64,000 nucleotides of DNA from positions 1,001,964 to 1,065,963 of the forward strand of contig JAHCIA010000001.1 in the NCBI GenBank assembly GCA_026129465.1, read 5' to 3'. The position numbers and the translations under genes were made by a program. Position 1 is the stretch's first letter. Each line of letters starts with the position of its first letter. This document shows, in pieces, positions 50,747-58,872 of the stretch. The DNA comes from Flavobacteriales bacterium. GTDB lineage: Bacteria > Bacteroidota > Bacteroidia > Flavobacteriales_F > PHOS-HE28. The notes under the pieces were generated by a model, which was given only the letters and a program-made list of their open reading frames with translations, did not search any database and was not told the DNA's origin.

Positions 50747-51646
50747 ATGCATCCCATCACCCTCACCGAACCCGGCACCGAGCTGCCCCCCAGCGAACTG
50801 GTACTGAACCCCGACGGATCGATCTACCACCTGGCGCTGCGGCCCGATCAAGTGGGCGACCTGGTGCTGGTGGTGGGCGACCAGGGCCGGGTGGAGCGCA
50901 TCAGCCGCCATTTCGAAAAGGTGGAGCACCGCACCCACAACCGCGAGTTCGTGGCGCACACCGGCGTGTACCATGGCACGCACATCACCGCGCTCAGCAC
51001 GGGCATCGGCACGGACAACATCGACATCGTACTCAATGAACTGGACGCGCTGGTGAACATCGACCTGGAGCAACGCACGCCCAAACGCACGCTGCGCGCG
51101 CTGCGGATCGTGCGCCTGGGCACCTGCGGCGCCCTGCAGGAGGACATTCCCGTGGACAGTCGCATCGTGAGCGCCTTCGGGGTGGGTCTGGACAATGTGC
51201 TGCACTACTACGCCAATGAAGCCACCGACCGCGAAGTGCGGCTGCTGCAGGCCCTGCTGGCGCACACCGACTGGCCGGACAACCTGCCCTACCCTTACGT
51301 GGCGCAGGGCGACAAGCAACTGGTGGAGCTTCTTGGCAATGGCAACACCGTGGGCATCACCCTCACCGCCGGAGGCTTCTATGGGCCGCAGGGCAGGCAG
51401 CTGCGGTTGGTGCCCGCCATCGACGATCTGAACGAACGGATCAGCGCCTTCGCCTTCGAGGACCAGCGCGCCACCAATTTCGAGATGGAGACCAGCGCGC
51501 TCTATGGCCTGGGCGGCATGCTGGGGCACAGGGTATGCACCGTGTGCGCCGTGGTGGCCAACCGCCTGCGCAAGGAGTACAGCAAGGACCACCACGCCGC
51601 CGTGGACGTGATGATCGGCGAAGCGCTGGAACGGCTTACGGCTTAG
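50747..51646 (+). CDS. Nucleoside phosphorylase
   Basis: The 299-residue protein has the PNP/UDP fold: LVLVVGDQGRVERISRHFEKV, ALSTGIGTDNIDIVLNELDAL, RLGTCGALQEDIP and the ribose/base-site NFEMETSALYGLGGMLGH. It phosphorolyses nucleosides, most like uridine phosphorylases. The ATG at 50747 is preceded by low-complexity sequence (50700-50746) of the word-repeat type. It converges with the next minus-strand gene by 11 nt. Confidence 0.88.
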   Translation: MHPITLTEPGTELPPSELVLNPDGSIYHLALRPDQVGDLVLVVGDQGRVERISRHFEKVEHRTHNREFVAHTGVYHGTHITALSTGIGTDNIDIVLNELDALVNIDLEQRTPKRTLRALRIVRLGTCGALQEDIPVDSRIVSAFGVGLDNVLHYYANEATDREVRLLQALLAHTDWPDNLPYPYVAQGDKQLVELLGNGNTVGITLTAGGFYGPQGRQLRLVPAIDDLNERISAFAFEDQRATNFEMETSALYGLGGMLGHRVCTVCAVVANRLRKEYSKDHHAAVDVMIGEALERLTA

Positions 51647-51977
51647 TGCCCACCGCTGCGGGCCGCTCCACCTTGATACCGCCGATCCGGAGCTTGTAGT
51701 TGCGCTCCGCCACACGCTGGTCCTGCTCTTCCGCTTCCGTGGTGAGGTTCAGCCGTCGCCGTGTCTCGAACCAGAGCTTCTTCCCGATGTAGCTCAAGCT
51801 CTCACCCGTGGAGGGCTCCGCCAACGCCTGCTGTTCCTCCGTTGCTTTGGTCTCGGTCACAGGAGCGGCCTTGTGGGCTGTAGCGGGCCGCTGTTCCTGC
51901 GCCCGGCCGGCGAATGCCGATCCCAGGACCATCAACAGGACGATCCCCCGCATCAGTTGGCGCAACGCGGTGGCCAT
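51636..51977 (-). CDS. Small secreted hypothetical protein
   Basis: The 113-residue protein has a signal peptide (LMRGIVLLMVLGSAFAGRAQ), a Pro/Ala/Thr-rich linker and a basic C-terminal part (YIGKKLWFETRRRLNLTTEAEEQDQRVAERNYKLRIGG). No family is recognised. Its 3' end overlaps the nucleoside phosphorylase gene on the opposite strand by 11 nt. It is divergent from the second DUF3667 gene. Confidence 0.6.
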   Translation of the reverse strand: MATALRQLMRGIVLLMVLGSAFAGRAQEQRPATAHKAAPVTETKATEEQQALAEPSTGESLSYIGKKLWFETRRRLNLTTEAEEQDQRVAERNYKLRIGGIKVERPAAVGTKP

Positions 51978-52016
51978 GCGTCCGAAATGTAGGTCCCGGC
52001 GTAACATTGGCTCCGC

Positions 52017-52754
52017 ATGGCCGCCACCATTTGTCCCAACTGCGAGCAGCCCATGGGCGCCGCCGACCGCTATTGCGCGGCCTGTGGGCAGAAGGCCATC
52101 GGCAGGGAGGACCTGAACGAATTCCTGCAGCAATTCCTCGGCGATTACTTCACGTGGGACAGCAAGCTGATCCGCAGTCTGGTGCCCTTGCTGGTGCGCC
52201 CCGGCTTCCTCACCATCGAATACATGGCGGGGCGACGTGCGCGCTACATCCCGCCGCTGCGGATGTTCATCTTCCTCTCCATCATCTTTTTCCTCGTCAT
52301 CGGCTGGAGCACACCCCGCTCGGGTGACGCCACCCTGGCTGAAGCTATCGAGGACCGCGTGTTCTGGGACCACTTCTTCGCCTCGGTGCTGCCCAAGCTC
52401 TTCTTCCTATTTCTCCCACTCTTCGCGCTGATCACCCATTTGCTGCACCGCCGCACGGCCGACAGCTTCGTGCGCACCTTCATCCTCAGCACCCACTTCC
52501 ACGCCTTCGTCTTCCTCGCCTTCGCGGTCTACGGCGCCCTGTCCGGCATGCTCTCCAGCCTCGGCCTGGTTCGGGTGAACACCTTGCTGGTGCTGGCGGT
52601 GCTGGCCTATACGGGCATCTACCTCTGGCTGGCGCTGCGCCGCGTGTATCCGCGCCGCTGGCCGGGCCAGCTGGCGCGCTTCATCGCCCTGGCCGCGATG
52701 TATGTGCTGGTACTCGCAGGCTCCGCGGTGCTGGTGGCCTGGGCCCTGCTCTGA
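52017..52754 (+). CDS. DUF3667 zinc-ribbon membrane protein (second copy)
   Basis: The 245-residue protein has CPNCEQPMGAADRYCAACGQ as zinc ribbon, DYFTWDSKLIRSLVPLLVRPGFLTIEYMAGRRARYIPPLRMFIFLSIIFFL and five helices. It is a shorter paralogue of the gene at 33419. A weak TAACATTG box lies at 52002. Confidence 0.85.
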   Translation: MAATICPNCEQPMGAADRYCAACGQKAIGREDLNEFLQQFLGDYFTWDSKLIRSLVPLLVRPGFLTIEYMAGRRARYIPPLRMFIFLSIIFFLVIGWSTPRSGDATLAEAIEDRVFWDHFFASVLPKLFFLFLPLFALITHLLHRRTADSFVRTFILSTHFHAFVFLAFAVYGALSGMLSSLGLVRVNTLLVLAVLAYTGIYLWLALRRVYPRRWPGQLARFIALAAMYVLVLAGSAVLVAWALL

Positions 52755-52859
52755 AGCGCCTGGCCTGATCGTCCACGATCAAGCGTGCATCGCGGCCCAT
52801 CAACAGCGGGCGTTTGGAAACGCGGTGTCGGGGCACCGATCGCCGCGCCAGGTCTCCGA

Positions 52860-52867
52860 TACTTTCG
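52860..52867 (+). promoter_or_regulatory. -7 box (TACTTTCG) for the SirB1-like gene
   Basis: TACTTTCG (TAnnTTTG with one change) lies 20 nt before the ATG at 52888 in the 133-bp gap after the DUF3667 gene. The rest of the gap shows no gene. Confidence 0.4.
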
Positions 52868-52887
52868 TCACGCCACGGCACCCGGAT

Positions 52888-53787
52888 ATGAGCGACAGCG
52901 AGCTTCGCGCCCTGATCACCCTGATCGACGATCCCGATGAGGGCATCTACAAGGAGGTCCGGGACCGGATCGTGAGCCTGGGCGAACCCGTGGTGCCCGT
53001 GCTGGAAAGGGCCTGGGAGCACGACGATCTCGGCGATCTCTTCCGCGACCGCATCGAGGACATCCTGCACACCATCCATCTGGAAAGCACCGCGCGGCGC
53101 CTGAAGGCCTGGAAGGAGGCCGGCTGCGACGACCTGCTGGAGGGGGCCCTGGTGATCAGCCGCTACCGCTATCCCGATCTGGACGAGATGAAAGTGCGTT
53201 CGCGCCTGGCCGCCATCCGGCAGGACATCTGGCTGGAGTTGAACGACCACCTCACCGCATTCGAGAAGGTGCGCGTGTTCAATCATGTGTTCTTCCAGAT
53301 CCACGGTTTCAAGGGCAACAAGCGCAACTACCACGCGCCGCAGAACAGCTACATCAACGAGGTACTGGACAGCCGCAAGGGCAATCCGCTCTCACTGGCG
53401 ATCATCTACCAGGTGATCGCCGAGGACCTGGGCCTGCCCATGCGCGGGGTGAATCTGCCGAACCACTTCGTGCTGGCCTACCTCGATGAGGACAGCATCG
53501 GCGGGGCGGACGCCGGCCAGGAGGGCCAGGAGAACGTGCTGTTCTATGTGAATGCCTTCAGCCAGGGCGATATCCTGGGCCGCAACGAGATCGACGAGTT
53601 CCTGCAGAAGCTCAGCATCGAGCCGCGCGCCTCCTTCTACACCCCCTGCTCCAACCTGGAGATCATCCGCCGCCAGTTGAACAACCTGGCCAACAGCTAC
53701 GCCAAGCAGGGCGACAGCGAGCGCGCCAAGGACCTGGAACAACTGCGCGACCTGCTGGGGCCAGCGGCGCCGGAAGACGCGGGGTGA
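52888..53787 (+). CDS. SirB1/transglutaminase-like family protein
   Basis: The 299-residue protein has an N-terminal HEAT-like part (LRALITLIDDPDEGIYKEVRDRIVSLGEPVVPVLE), then the SirB1 core NSYINEVLDSRKGNPLSLAIIYQVIAEDLGLPMRGVNLPNHFVLAY and a C-terminal TPR-like tail. The transglutaminase-like triad of the superfamily is not clear here, so catalysis is uncertain. It converges with the phosphoglycosyl transferase gene. Confidence 0.85.
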   Translation: MSDSELRALITLIDDPDEGIYKEVRDRIVSLGEPVVPVLERAWEHDDLGDLFRDRIEDILHTIHLESTARRLKAWKEAGCDDLLEGALVISRYRYPDLDEMKVRSRLAAIRQDIWLELNDHLTAFEKVRVFNHVFFQIHGFKGNKRNYHAPQNSYINEVLDSRKGNPLSLAIIYQVIAEDLGLPMRGVNLPNHFVLAYLDEDSIGGADAGQEGQENVLFYVNAFSQGDILGRNEIDEFLQKLSIEPRASFYTPCSNLEIIRRQLNNLANSYAKQGDSERAKDLEQLRDLLGPAAPEDAG

Positions 53788-53790
53788 GAC

Positions 53791-54381
53791 TCAACGCAGG
53801 ATGCGCCCGATCGTGGCGAACAGGATGCGGAGATCGCCCAAGAAAGTCCGCTCCCGCGTATAGCGCAGGTCCAGATCCAGTTTGGCGGGCATGATCTCCT
53901 CCACATAAGCGCGTTCCGGGTGGGCGCTGCGTGCCAGCAACTCATTCTCATCGATGTAGGCGATGGATGCCGGACCTGTGATACCGGGTCTGAAGCGCAG
54001 CACCTGCCGCTGTTCCGCATTGTACAAGGCCACATACTTCGGCACCTCTGGACGCGGGCCCACCAGGCTCATGTCGCCGATGAGCACATTCCAGAACTGC
54101 GGAAGTTCATCCAGCTTGCTGCGCCGCAGGAACCGCCCGATGCCCGTGATCCGCGGATCGCGCGTGCCCACGGTGAGTTGCCCCCCGGCCTCGCTGCCCG
54201 GCCGCATGGTGCGGAACTTCACCAAGCGGAAGGTCCGTCCATTTTGGCCCACACGTTCCTGCCGGAAGAAGGCTCCGCCCGGCGAACCGGCCACCACCAG
54301 CAGGGCGATCAGGATCAGCAGTGGCGCCAGCAGCAGCAGCGCCACCACCGAGACCGCCAGATCGAACACCCGCTTCATCAT
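53791..54381 (-). CDS. PglC-like phosphoglycosyl transferase
   Basis: The 196-residue protein is a small monotopic sugar-phosphate transferase: re-entrant helix MMKRVFDLAVSVVALLLLAPLLILIALLV, FFRQERVGQNGRTFRLVKFRTM, the catalytic-dyad SKLDELPQFWNVLIGDMSLVGPRPEVPKY and PGITGPASI. It starts glycan assembly by putting a phospho-sugar on undecaprenyl phosphate. The start at 54381 is preferred to 54456 because the extra N-terminal residues are not part of the family fold. Confidence 0.93.
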   Translation of the reverse strand: MMKRVFDLAVSVVALLLLAPLLILIALLVVAGSPGGAFFRQERVGQNGRTFRLVKFRTMRPGSEAGGQLTVGTRDPRITGIGRFLRRSKLDELPQFWNVLIGDMSLVGPRPEVPKYVALYNAEQRQVLRFRPGITGPASIAYIDENELLARSAHPERAYVEEIMPAKLDLDLRYTRERTFLGDLRILFATIGRILR

Positions 54382-54434
54382 CGTGCTGTCATCCTCGGGA
54401 TCGCGAACCACAGTTACAGGCCACATGACCACCT

Positions 54435-54459
54435 GGGCAAATGGTCCAATGGGCAAATG
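54435..54459. repeat. GGGCAAATG word pair between glycan genes
   Basis: GGGCAAATG occurs at 54435-54443 and 54451-54459, separated by GTCCAAT, in the 86-bp gap between the phosphoglycosyl transferase start and the aminotransferase end. Confidence 0.5.
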
Positions 54460-54467
54460 CTCTTCTA

Positions 54468-55718
54468 CTACTCCCCCATCACCTCCTTCATCGCCGCTTT
54501 CACCGCCTTCACCACCTCATCCACCTGCGCATCCGTCAGATCGTAGTACACCGGCAGGCTGATCTCGCGGCTGTAGTGCCGGTAGGTGTTGGGGTGGTCC
54601 TCCATGCGGTAGCCTGCTCCTTTGTAGAAGCTCAGCAGGGGCAATGGGATGAAATGCACGTTCACGCTCACCCCCCGCTTGGCGATGGCCTGGATGATGG
54701 CGTCTCGCTGGTCTTCGGCAGCTTTCGCAATGCGGAGCATATAGAGGTGGTAGGAGGTTGTGGCGCTGGAGGTTGGGGGGTTGGAGCTTGTACGCTCGAA
54801 GGTGGGCAGCATGAAGCGCTCATCACCGGTGAAAGCCTGCTGATAGCGTTCGCAGATGGCTTTGCGGCGCGGCAATGTTTCGCGGTCGTAGCGCTCCAAC
54901 TCCACCAGCCCGATGGCCGCCTGGAGGTCCGTCATGTTGCACTTGTACCCTGGCGCTGCCACGTCATACCGCCACGCGCCCGGCTGGTTCTTGGCCAGTG
55001 CGTCCTTGCTTTGGCCGTGCAGGCCCATGGTGTTGAACCAGGCATAGACCTCCTGATGGTCGAAGGGTTCCGGCAGGTTGAAGGCCAGCGCACCACCCTC
55101 GGCCGTGGTGAGGTTCTTCACGGCGTGGAAGCTGAAGCCGGTGATATCGGCCTGCCTGCCCACAGGGTCGTCGCCGATGCGTGCGCCGAAGGAATGGGCG
55201 GCATCGGCCAGCACCAGCGCGCGGCCCAATCGCATCTGGGGGTTGCTGCCGCCCACGCGCAGGTTCACCTTGGGGGTGAAGAGGTGGCACATTTCCGTGG
55301 CGATTCGCACGATGCGGTCCACCTGAGCGGGCAGCCCGCCGATGTCGACCGGAATGATGCATTTGGTGCGCGTGCTGATGGCGCGCCGTACGGCCTCGGG
55401 GTCGAGGGTGAAGTCGTCCAGCACATCCACCAGCACCGGCTTGGCGCCGACATGCATCACGATGTTGGCCGTGGCGCAATAGGTGTAGGCCGGCACGATC
55501 ACTTCATCACCGGGGCCGATGCCATACCAGCGCAGGGCCAATTCGCAGGCGTTGGTCCAGCTGTTCAGCGCGATCACCGCGTCCACCCGGCAATAGGCCG
55601 CCAGCATGCGCTCGAACTCCTTCACACGCGGCCCGGTGGTGATCCATCCACTGCGCAGCGCCTCCTCCACGGCTTTCACGGTGGCGTCATCGATGCGGGG
55701 CGGGCTGAAAGGGATCAT
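54468..55718 (-). CDS. DegT/DnrJ-type aminotransferase with low-complexity insertion
   Basis: The 416-residue PLP enzyme has DAAHSFG (172-178) and the PLP lysine Lys201 in FHAVKNLTTAEGGA. It probably aminates the 4-keto sugar made by a PglF-type dehydratase. The family continues with SYHLYMLR, but here residues 309-321 (RTSSNPPTSSATT) form a Ser/Thr/Pro insertion encoded by word repeats at 54752-54790. A TACCTTCG box (minus strand) lies 7 nt before the start. Confidence 0.93.
   Translation of the reverse strand: MIPFSPPRIDDATVKAVEEALRSGWITTGPRVKEFERMLAAYCRVDAVIALNSWTNACELALRWYGIGPGDEVIVPAYTYCATANIVMHVGAKPVLVDVLDDFTLDPEAVRRAISTRTKCIIPVDIGGLPAQVDRIVRIATEMCHLFTPKVNLRVGGSNPQMRLGRALVLADAAHSFGARIGDDPVGRQADITGFSFHAVKNLTTAEGGALAFNLPEPFDHQEVYAWFNTMGLHGQSKDALAKNQPGAWRYDVAAPGYKCNMTDLQAAIGLVELERYDRETLPRRKAICERYQQAFTGDERFMLPTFERTSSNPPTSSATTSYHLYMLRIAKAAEDQRDAIIQAIAKRGVSVNVHFIPLPLLSFYKGAGYRMEDHPNTYRHYSREISLPVYYDLTDAQVDEVVKAVKAAMKEVMGE
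54752..54790. repeat. Word repeat inside the aminotransferase gene
   Basis: GGAGGTTG occurs twice (near 54753 and 54769) followed by GGGGGGTTGGAGCTTG, in frame with the gene on the minus strand. The same words are intergenic elsewhere in the window. Confidence 0.6.
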
Positions 55719-55725
55719 GCGGTGG

Positions 55726-55733
55726 CGAAGGTA
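55726..55733 (-). promoter_or_regulatory. -7 box (TACCTTCG) for the aminotransferase
   Basis: Minus-strand TACCTTCG lies 7 nt before the start codon at 55718. Confidence 0.45.
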
Positions 55734-55771
55734 CCGGCGGAAAAGACAAGGGCACCCTGTGCCGATAGACG

Positions 55772-56809
55772 CTATGCCACCTTCGTGATGTCGCCGGTGT
55801 CGGCGATATCAGCGCCTGTTTCCCCCATGAATTCCGTGCTCTCGGCCGTGGCATCGTAGCCCATACCACGCAGGTACCGGCTGAAGAGGTCGGTGTAGCC
55901 ATGGGTGGCGATGATGCGTTCGGCACCCGTGTCCCGCACGGCCTGGAGCAAGGCGTCCCAATCGGCATGGTCGCTCAGTACGAAGCCCTTGTCGATGTCG
56001 CTGCGACGCCGCCAGCCGCGCAGCCGCATCCAGCCACTGGCCATGGCCGTGCGATAGGGCCTCATCCTGTTGGACCACGGTGTTCCCAGGGAGGAGCCTG
56101 GTGCGATGACCAGCGCGTTGCGGAACCGCTCCTTCGGTGTTTCGCGCGTCACCTGTTCCCAGACAGGCAGGCTCAAGCCCGCCTGTTCCAGCACCTGGTT
56201 CATGTTGGCCACCGCGCCGTGCACGAGGATCGGTCCGATGGAGGGATCCACACCTTTCATCACCCGCTGCGCCTTGCCCAGGCTGTAAGCGCTGATGATG
56301 GAGCATATCCCCTGCGCCGCATTGCCCCGCCACCAGGCATCGATCCCGGTGAAGACCTCCTGGGGCGGCCGCCAGCGGTAGATGGGCAGCCCGAAAGTGC
56401 ATTCGGTGATGAAGGTGTGACAACGGATCGGCTCGAAGGGCGCGCTGATGCCATCCGTATGGCGCTTGTGGTCACCGGTGGCCACCCACACTTCACCACG
56501 GTGCTCCACACGCACCTGGGTGCTGCCCGGGATGTGCCCGGCGGGATGCAGACTGAACCGCACACCATTCACCGTCACGGTCTCACCATGGCCGAGCGCG
56601 TCGATGGAGAGGTCCCCTCCATAACGCGCATGCATCAAAGGCTTGGTGATGTGGCTGGCCAGGTAGTGGCGGCTGCCACGCCGGGCATGGTCGCTGTGCG
56701 CATGGGTGATGATGGCCCGGTCCACCGCGCGCCAGGGATCGATGTAGACATCGGCCGCCGGACAGTGGATACCGCGGGGCGTGAATGCCAGCAATGGCGC
56801 CGATCCCAT
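55772..56809 (-). CDS. MBL-fold ligase-associated DNA damage response exonuclease
   Basis: The 345-residue protein is a metallo-beta-lactamase/beta-CASP nuclease: THAHSDHARRG metal motif, the GDHKRHTDGISAPFEP segment, TECTFGLPIY, and the C-terminal SDHADWDALLQAVRDTGAERIIATHG. These features match the TIGR04122-type exonuclease that in other genomes sits beside an ATP-dependent ligase and Lhr-like helicase. Neither partner is next to it here. Confidence 0.88.
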   Translation of the reverse strand: MGSAPLLAFTPRGIHCPAADVYIDPWRAVDRAIITHAHSDHARRGSRHYLASHITKPLMHARYGGDLSIDALGHGETVTVNGVRFSLHPAGHIPGSTQVRVEHRGEVWVATGDHKRHTDGISAPFEPIRCHTFITECTFGLPIYRWRPPQEVFTGIDAWWRGNAAQGICSIISAYSLGKAQRVMKGVDPSIGPILVHGAVANMNQVLEQAGLSLPVWEQVTRETPKERFRNALVIAPGSSLGTPWSNRMRPYRTAMASGWMRLRGWRRRSDIDKGFVLSDHADWDALLQAVRDTGAERIIATHGYTDLFSRYLRGMGYDATAESTEFMGETGADIADTGDITKVA

Positions 56810-56852
56810 GTGCTCAAGTTAATGACACGGCCCCGCTATCAAGGCTTCATGC

Positions 56853-56860
56853 TATTTTCG
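56853..56860 (+). promoter_or_regulatory. -7 box (TATTTTCG) for the zinc-finger gene
   Basis: TATTTTCG lies 4 nt before the ATG at 56865. Confidence 0.45.
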
Positions 56861-56864
56861 GAAC

Positions 56865-57269
56865 ATGAACACGCCGATGCATCGCGTCTGCAAGGAATGT
56901 GGCGAGCCCATCAAGGGCCGCACGGACAAGCGTTTCTGCTCCGACGCGTGCCGCAATTTGTTCCACTACCATGCGAACAACGCGCCCATCAATTATGTGC
57001 GCAACGTGGTGAACATCCTGAAGCGCAACCGACGGGTCCTGTCGGAACTGAACAATGGGCCGGAAGGCAAGCTGAAGGTGCACCGCGAGAAGATGTTGGA
57101 GCGGGGCTACAATTTTCTCTACCACACCAACCTGTACCGGACGAAGGCGGGGAACACCTATGTGTTCTGTTTCGAGCACGGCTTTCTCGAACTCAGCGAG
57201 AACTGGTTCATGCTCGTGCGCCGCGATGAATACCTGGCGCGGTCCGGGGATGCTGCGGGCGGCGCCTAA
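56865..57269 (+). CDS. Zinc-ribbon hypothetical protein
   Basis: The 134-residue protein has an N-terminal zinc-binding motif CKECGEPIKGRTDKRFCSDACRN, similar to DUF2116-type zinc ribbons, followed by NNAPINYVRNVVNILKRNRRVLSELN and HTNLYRTKAGNTYVFCFEHGFLEL. Bacteroidota proteins of this kind are conserved but uncharacterised. Its stop overlaps the end of the small membrane gene on the minus strand. Confidence 0.8.
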   Translation: MNTPMHRVCKECGEPIKGRTDKRFCSDACRNLFHYHANNAPINYVRNVVNILKRNRRVLSELNNGPEGKLKVHREKMLERGYNFLYHTNLYRTKAGNTYVFCFEHGFLELSENWFMLVRRDEYLARSGDAAGGA

Positions 57270-57388
57270 CTGGCGGCCCAGATCAGCAACACGATGGTCG
57301 TCAGCACGATCAGGGCGAAAAGCACGGGGCCGAAGATCTCGTTCTCTTCGGCCTGCTCGGGGAAATGGCCTTCGAAATGGTCGCTCAT
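57266..57388 (-). CDS. 40-residue single-helix membrane protein
   Basis: The small frame encodes an acidic N-terminus (MSDHFEGHFPEQAEENEIFG) and one strong hydrophobic helix (PVLFALIVLTTIVLLIWAAS). The clean acid-helix layout and the non-random amino-acid use argue for a real gene. It overlaps the convergent zinc-ribbon gene by 3-4 nt. Role unknown; it could be a small subunit of a membrane complex. Confidence 0.6.
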   Translation of the reverse strand: MSDHFEGHFPEQAEENEIFGPVLFALIVLTTIVLLIWAAS

Positions 57389-57445
57389 CGTTGCAAGGGG
57401 TTCGCCGCAAATATAGAAGGCCCTTCCAAGGCGATCCCCAGGGGA

Positions 57446-57637
57446 TCAATTCAGACTGAAGGTGGGCTGCCGCAGCACCATACGGGCGATCACCGCGCTC
57501 TCATTGGAGCGCATCCGGCGGATGAGCGAAAGGACGTGGTCATCCAGTTCACGGTCGCTCAGTTTCGCCAGGTCCTTGTAGACCGGGAGGCTGTTCCGGC
57601 ACTTGAGGATGAGGGCTATCTTGTACGAGCGGGTCAT
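57446..57637 (-). CDS. Small basic hypothetical protein
   Basis: The 63-residue product (MTRSYKIALILKCRNSLPVYKD ... LDDHVLSLIRRMRSNESAVIARM) is helical and basic. The start at 57637 is preferred over a longer open frame to 57880, whose N-terminal part overlaps the tRNA-Pro terminator and has no conserved look. The 264-bp gap 57638-57901 shows no gene and holds only the terminator. Confidence 0.5.
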   Translation of the reverse strand: MTRSYKIALILKCRNSLPVYKDLAKLSDRELDDHVLSLIRRMRSNESAVIARMVLRQPTFSLN

Positions 57638-57862
57638 GGTAGCTGGAGGAAAGACGCGCGGACCGGCGAAGAGGATGCCTGAAGCAGGCCAGGACATCCG
57701 CCTGGAACGGGGAACGGTGGGCTGGAAAGGGCCATCGGGTGGTTTGGAACGGCTTGATGGCGAGGTGTGGGGCCCATCACGCCAAACCTTGGACGCCGAT
57801 CCGCATCGTCGGGCATTCCATGCCCGCCCTGGCTCAAGCTTCGCTTGGCCCGGACAGGCATG

Positions 57863-57894
57863 AAAAAGCCCCTGCGACATCGTCGCAAGGGCTT
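57863..57894 (-). terminator. Terminator after tRNA-Pro
   Basis: On the minus strand AAGCCC (57889-57894 complement) and GCGAC/GTCGC stems form a hairpin with a 3-nt loop and one internal mismatch, followed by TTTTT (complement of 57863-57867). It lies directly downstream of tRNA-Pro. Confidence 0.8.
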
Positions 57895-57901
57895 GGCCTG
57901 G

Positions 57902-57976
57902 TCGGGGTGAGAGGATTCGAACCTCCGGCCTCTACGTCCCGAACGTAGCGCTCTAACCGGGCTGAGCTACACCCCG
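57902..57976 (-). tRNA. tRNA-Pro (CGG anticodon)
   Basis: The minus-strand 75-nt sequence forms a cloverleaf: acceptor CGGGGTG/CACCCCG, anticodon stem CTACG/CGTAG with loop TTCGGGA (anticodon CGG), T-arm GGAGG-TTCGAAT-CCTCT, discriminator A. CCA is not encoded. Confidence 0.93.
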
Positions 57977-57988
57977 AAGTGCAGCGGA

Positions 57989-58004
57989 CCTGCCGTCCGG
58001 CAGG
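57989..58004. repeat. Palindromic CCTGCCG-CGGCAGG element
   Basis: CCTGCCG (57989-57995) and CGGCAGG (57998-58004) are perfect inverted arms with a TC spacer, followed by CAGG. The word GCCGGCAGGCAGG recurs at 59002-59014 next to the duplicated tRNA end. It lies after the end of the response-regulator gene and could terminate it, or be a REP-like element. Confidence 0.45.
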
Positions 58005-58040
58005 CAGGCGGCAAATATAGCGGGCGGGATGGGGCGGGGA

Positions 58041-58739
58041 TCAGCCGTCGAACTTGTAGCCGATGCCCTTGATGGTCTTGATCCGGTCGTCACCGATCTT
58101 CTCGCGCAGCTTGCGGATATGCACGTCGATCGTGCGGTCGCCCACGAAGAGTTCGTTGCCCCAGATCTGGCCGTAGATCTCCTCACGCTTGAAGACCTTG
58201 CCGGGCTTGCTCATCAGCAGCACCAGCAGCTCGAATTCCTTCTTGGGCAGCTGCAGTTCCTTGCCTTCCGCATAGACCATCACCTTCTCCAGATCCACCT
58301 TGATGCCGTTGGACTCCAGCACCTGGCCCTCGGGACGTTCGTGGCCGCTCCGCTTCAATAGCGCCTTCACCTTGCTGATGAAGACCTTGGGTCGCACCGG
58401 CTTGGTGATGTAGTCGTCAGCTCCCGCGTCGAAGCCCGCGATCTGCGAGTAGTCCTCGCTGCGGGCGGTGAGGAAGGTGATGAGCGTATTCTTGAACTCG
58501 GGCAATTGACGCAATTGGTTGCACACCTCCACGCCGTCCATGCCGGGCATCATGATGTCCAGCACGATGAGGTCCGGCCGCGTGGCACGGGCCTGCTTCA
58601 GGGCATCCTTGCCGTTGAGCGCGGTGGTCACGTGGTAGCCCTCGCGCTCCAGGTTGTACTTCAACAATTCGACGATATCCGGCTCGTCATCCACCAACAA
58701 CACCTTCTGCGCCAATGCTCCGGCCATGAGATCATCCAT
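58041..58739 (-). CDS. OmpR/PhoB-family response regulator
   Basis: The 232-residue protein has a receiver domain with phospho-acceptor Asp61 (LIVLDIMMPGMDG), the acidic pair DDEPD (17-21), the switch FLTARSEDYSQIAG and Lys in DDYITKPVRP, and an OmpR-type winged helix (LQLPKKEFELLVLLMSKPGKVFKREEIYGQIWG, TIDVHIRKLREKIG). It should activate genes after phosphorylation by a kinase not found in the window. The start at 58739 gives the standard N-terminus. Confidence 0.93.
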   Translation of the reverse strand: MDDLMAGALAQKVLLVDDEPDIVELLKYNLEREGYHVTTALNGKDALKQARATRPDLIVLDIMMPGMDGVEVCNQLRQLPEFKNTLITFLTARSEDYSQIAGFDAGADDYITKPVRPKVFISKVKALLKRSGHERPEGQVLESNGIKVDLEKVMVYAEGKELQLPKKEFELLVLLMSKPGKVFKREEIYGQIWGNELFVGDRTIDVHIRKLREKIGDDRIKTIKGIGYKFDG

Positions 58740-58855
58740 AGGTCGCCGCAAATGTGGGCCGGTGTACCGAGCCCCGTGTTAAGGTGTGGTCAAATGTAGG
58801 TTAAAGGCCCACTGGAGAAGGTGATCCACGCGACCACAGGCTCCATGCGACGTGC

Positions 58856-58863
58856 TATTTTCG
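58856..58863 (+). promoter_or_regulatory. -7 box (TATTTTCG) for tRNA-Gly
   Basis: TATTTTCG ends 9 nt before the tRNA-Gly 5' end at 58873. Confidence 0.45.
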
Positions 58864-58872
58864 CGCCCACAA

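Noticed and set aside
57638..57880. N-terminal extension of the small gene at 57446
   Set aside because: The open frame reaches into the tRNA-Pro terminator and has no conserved look; the ATG at 57637 is better.
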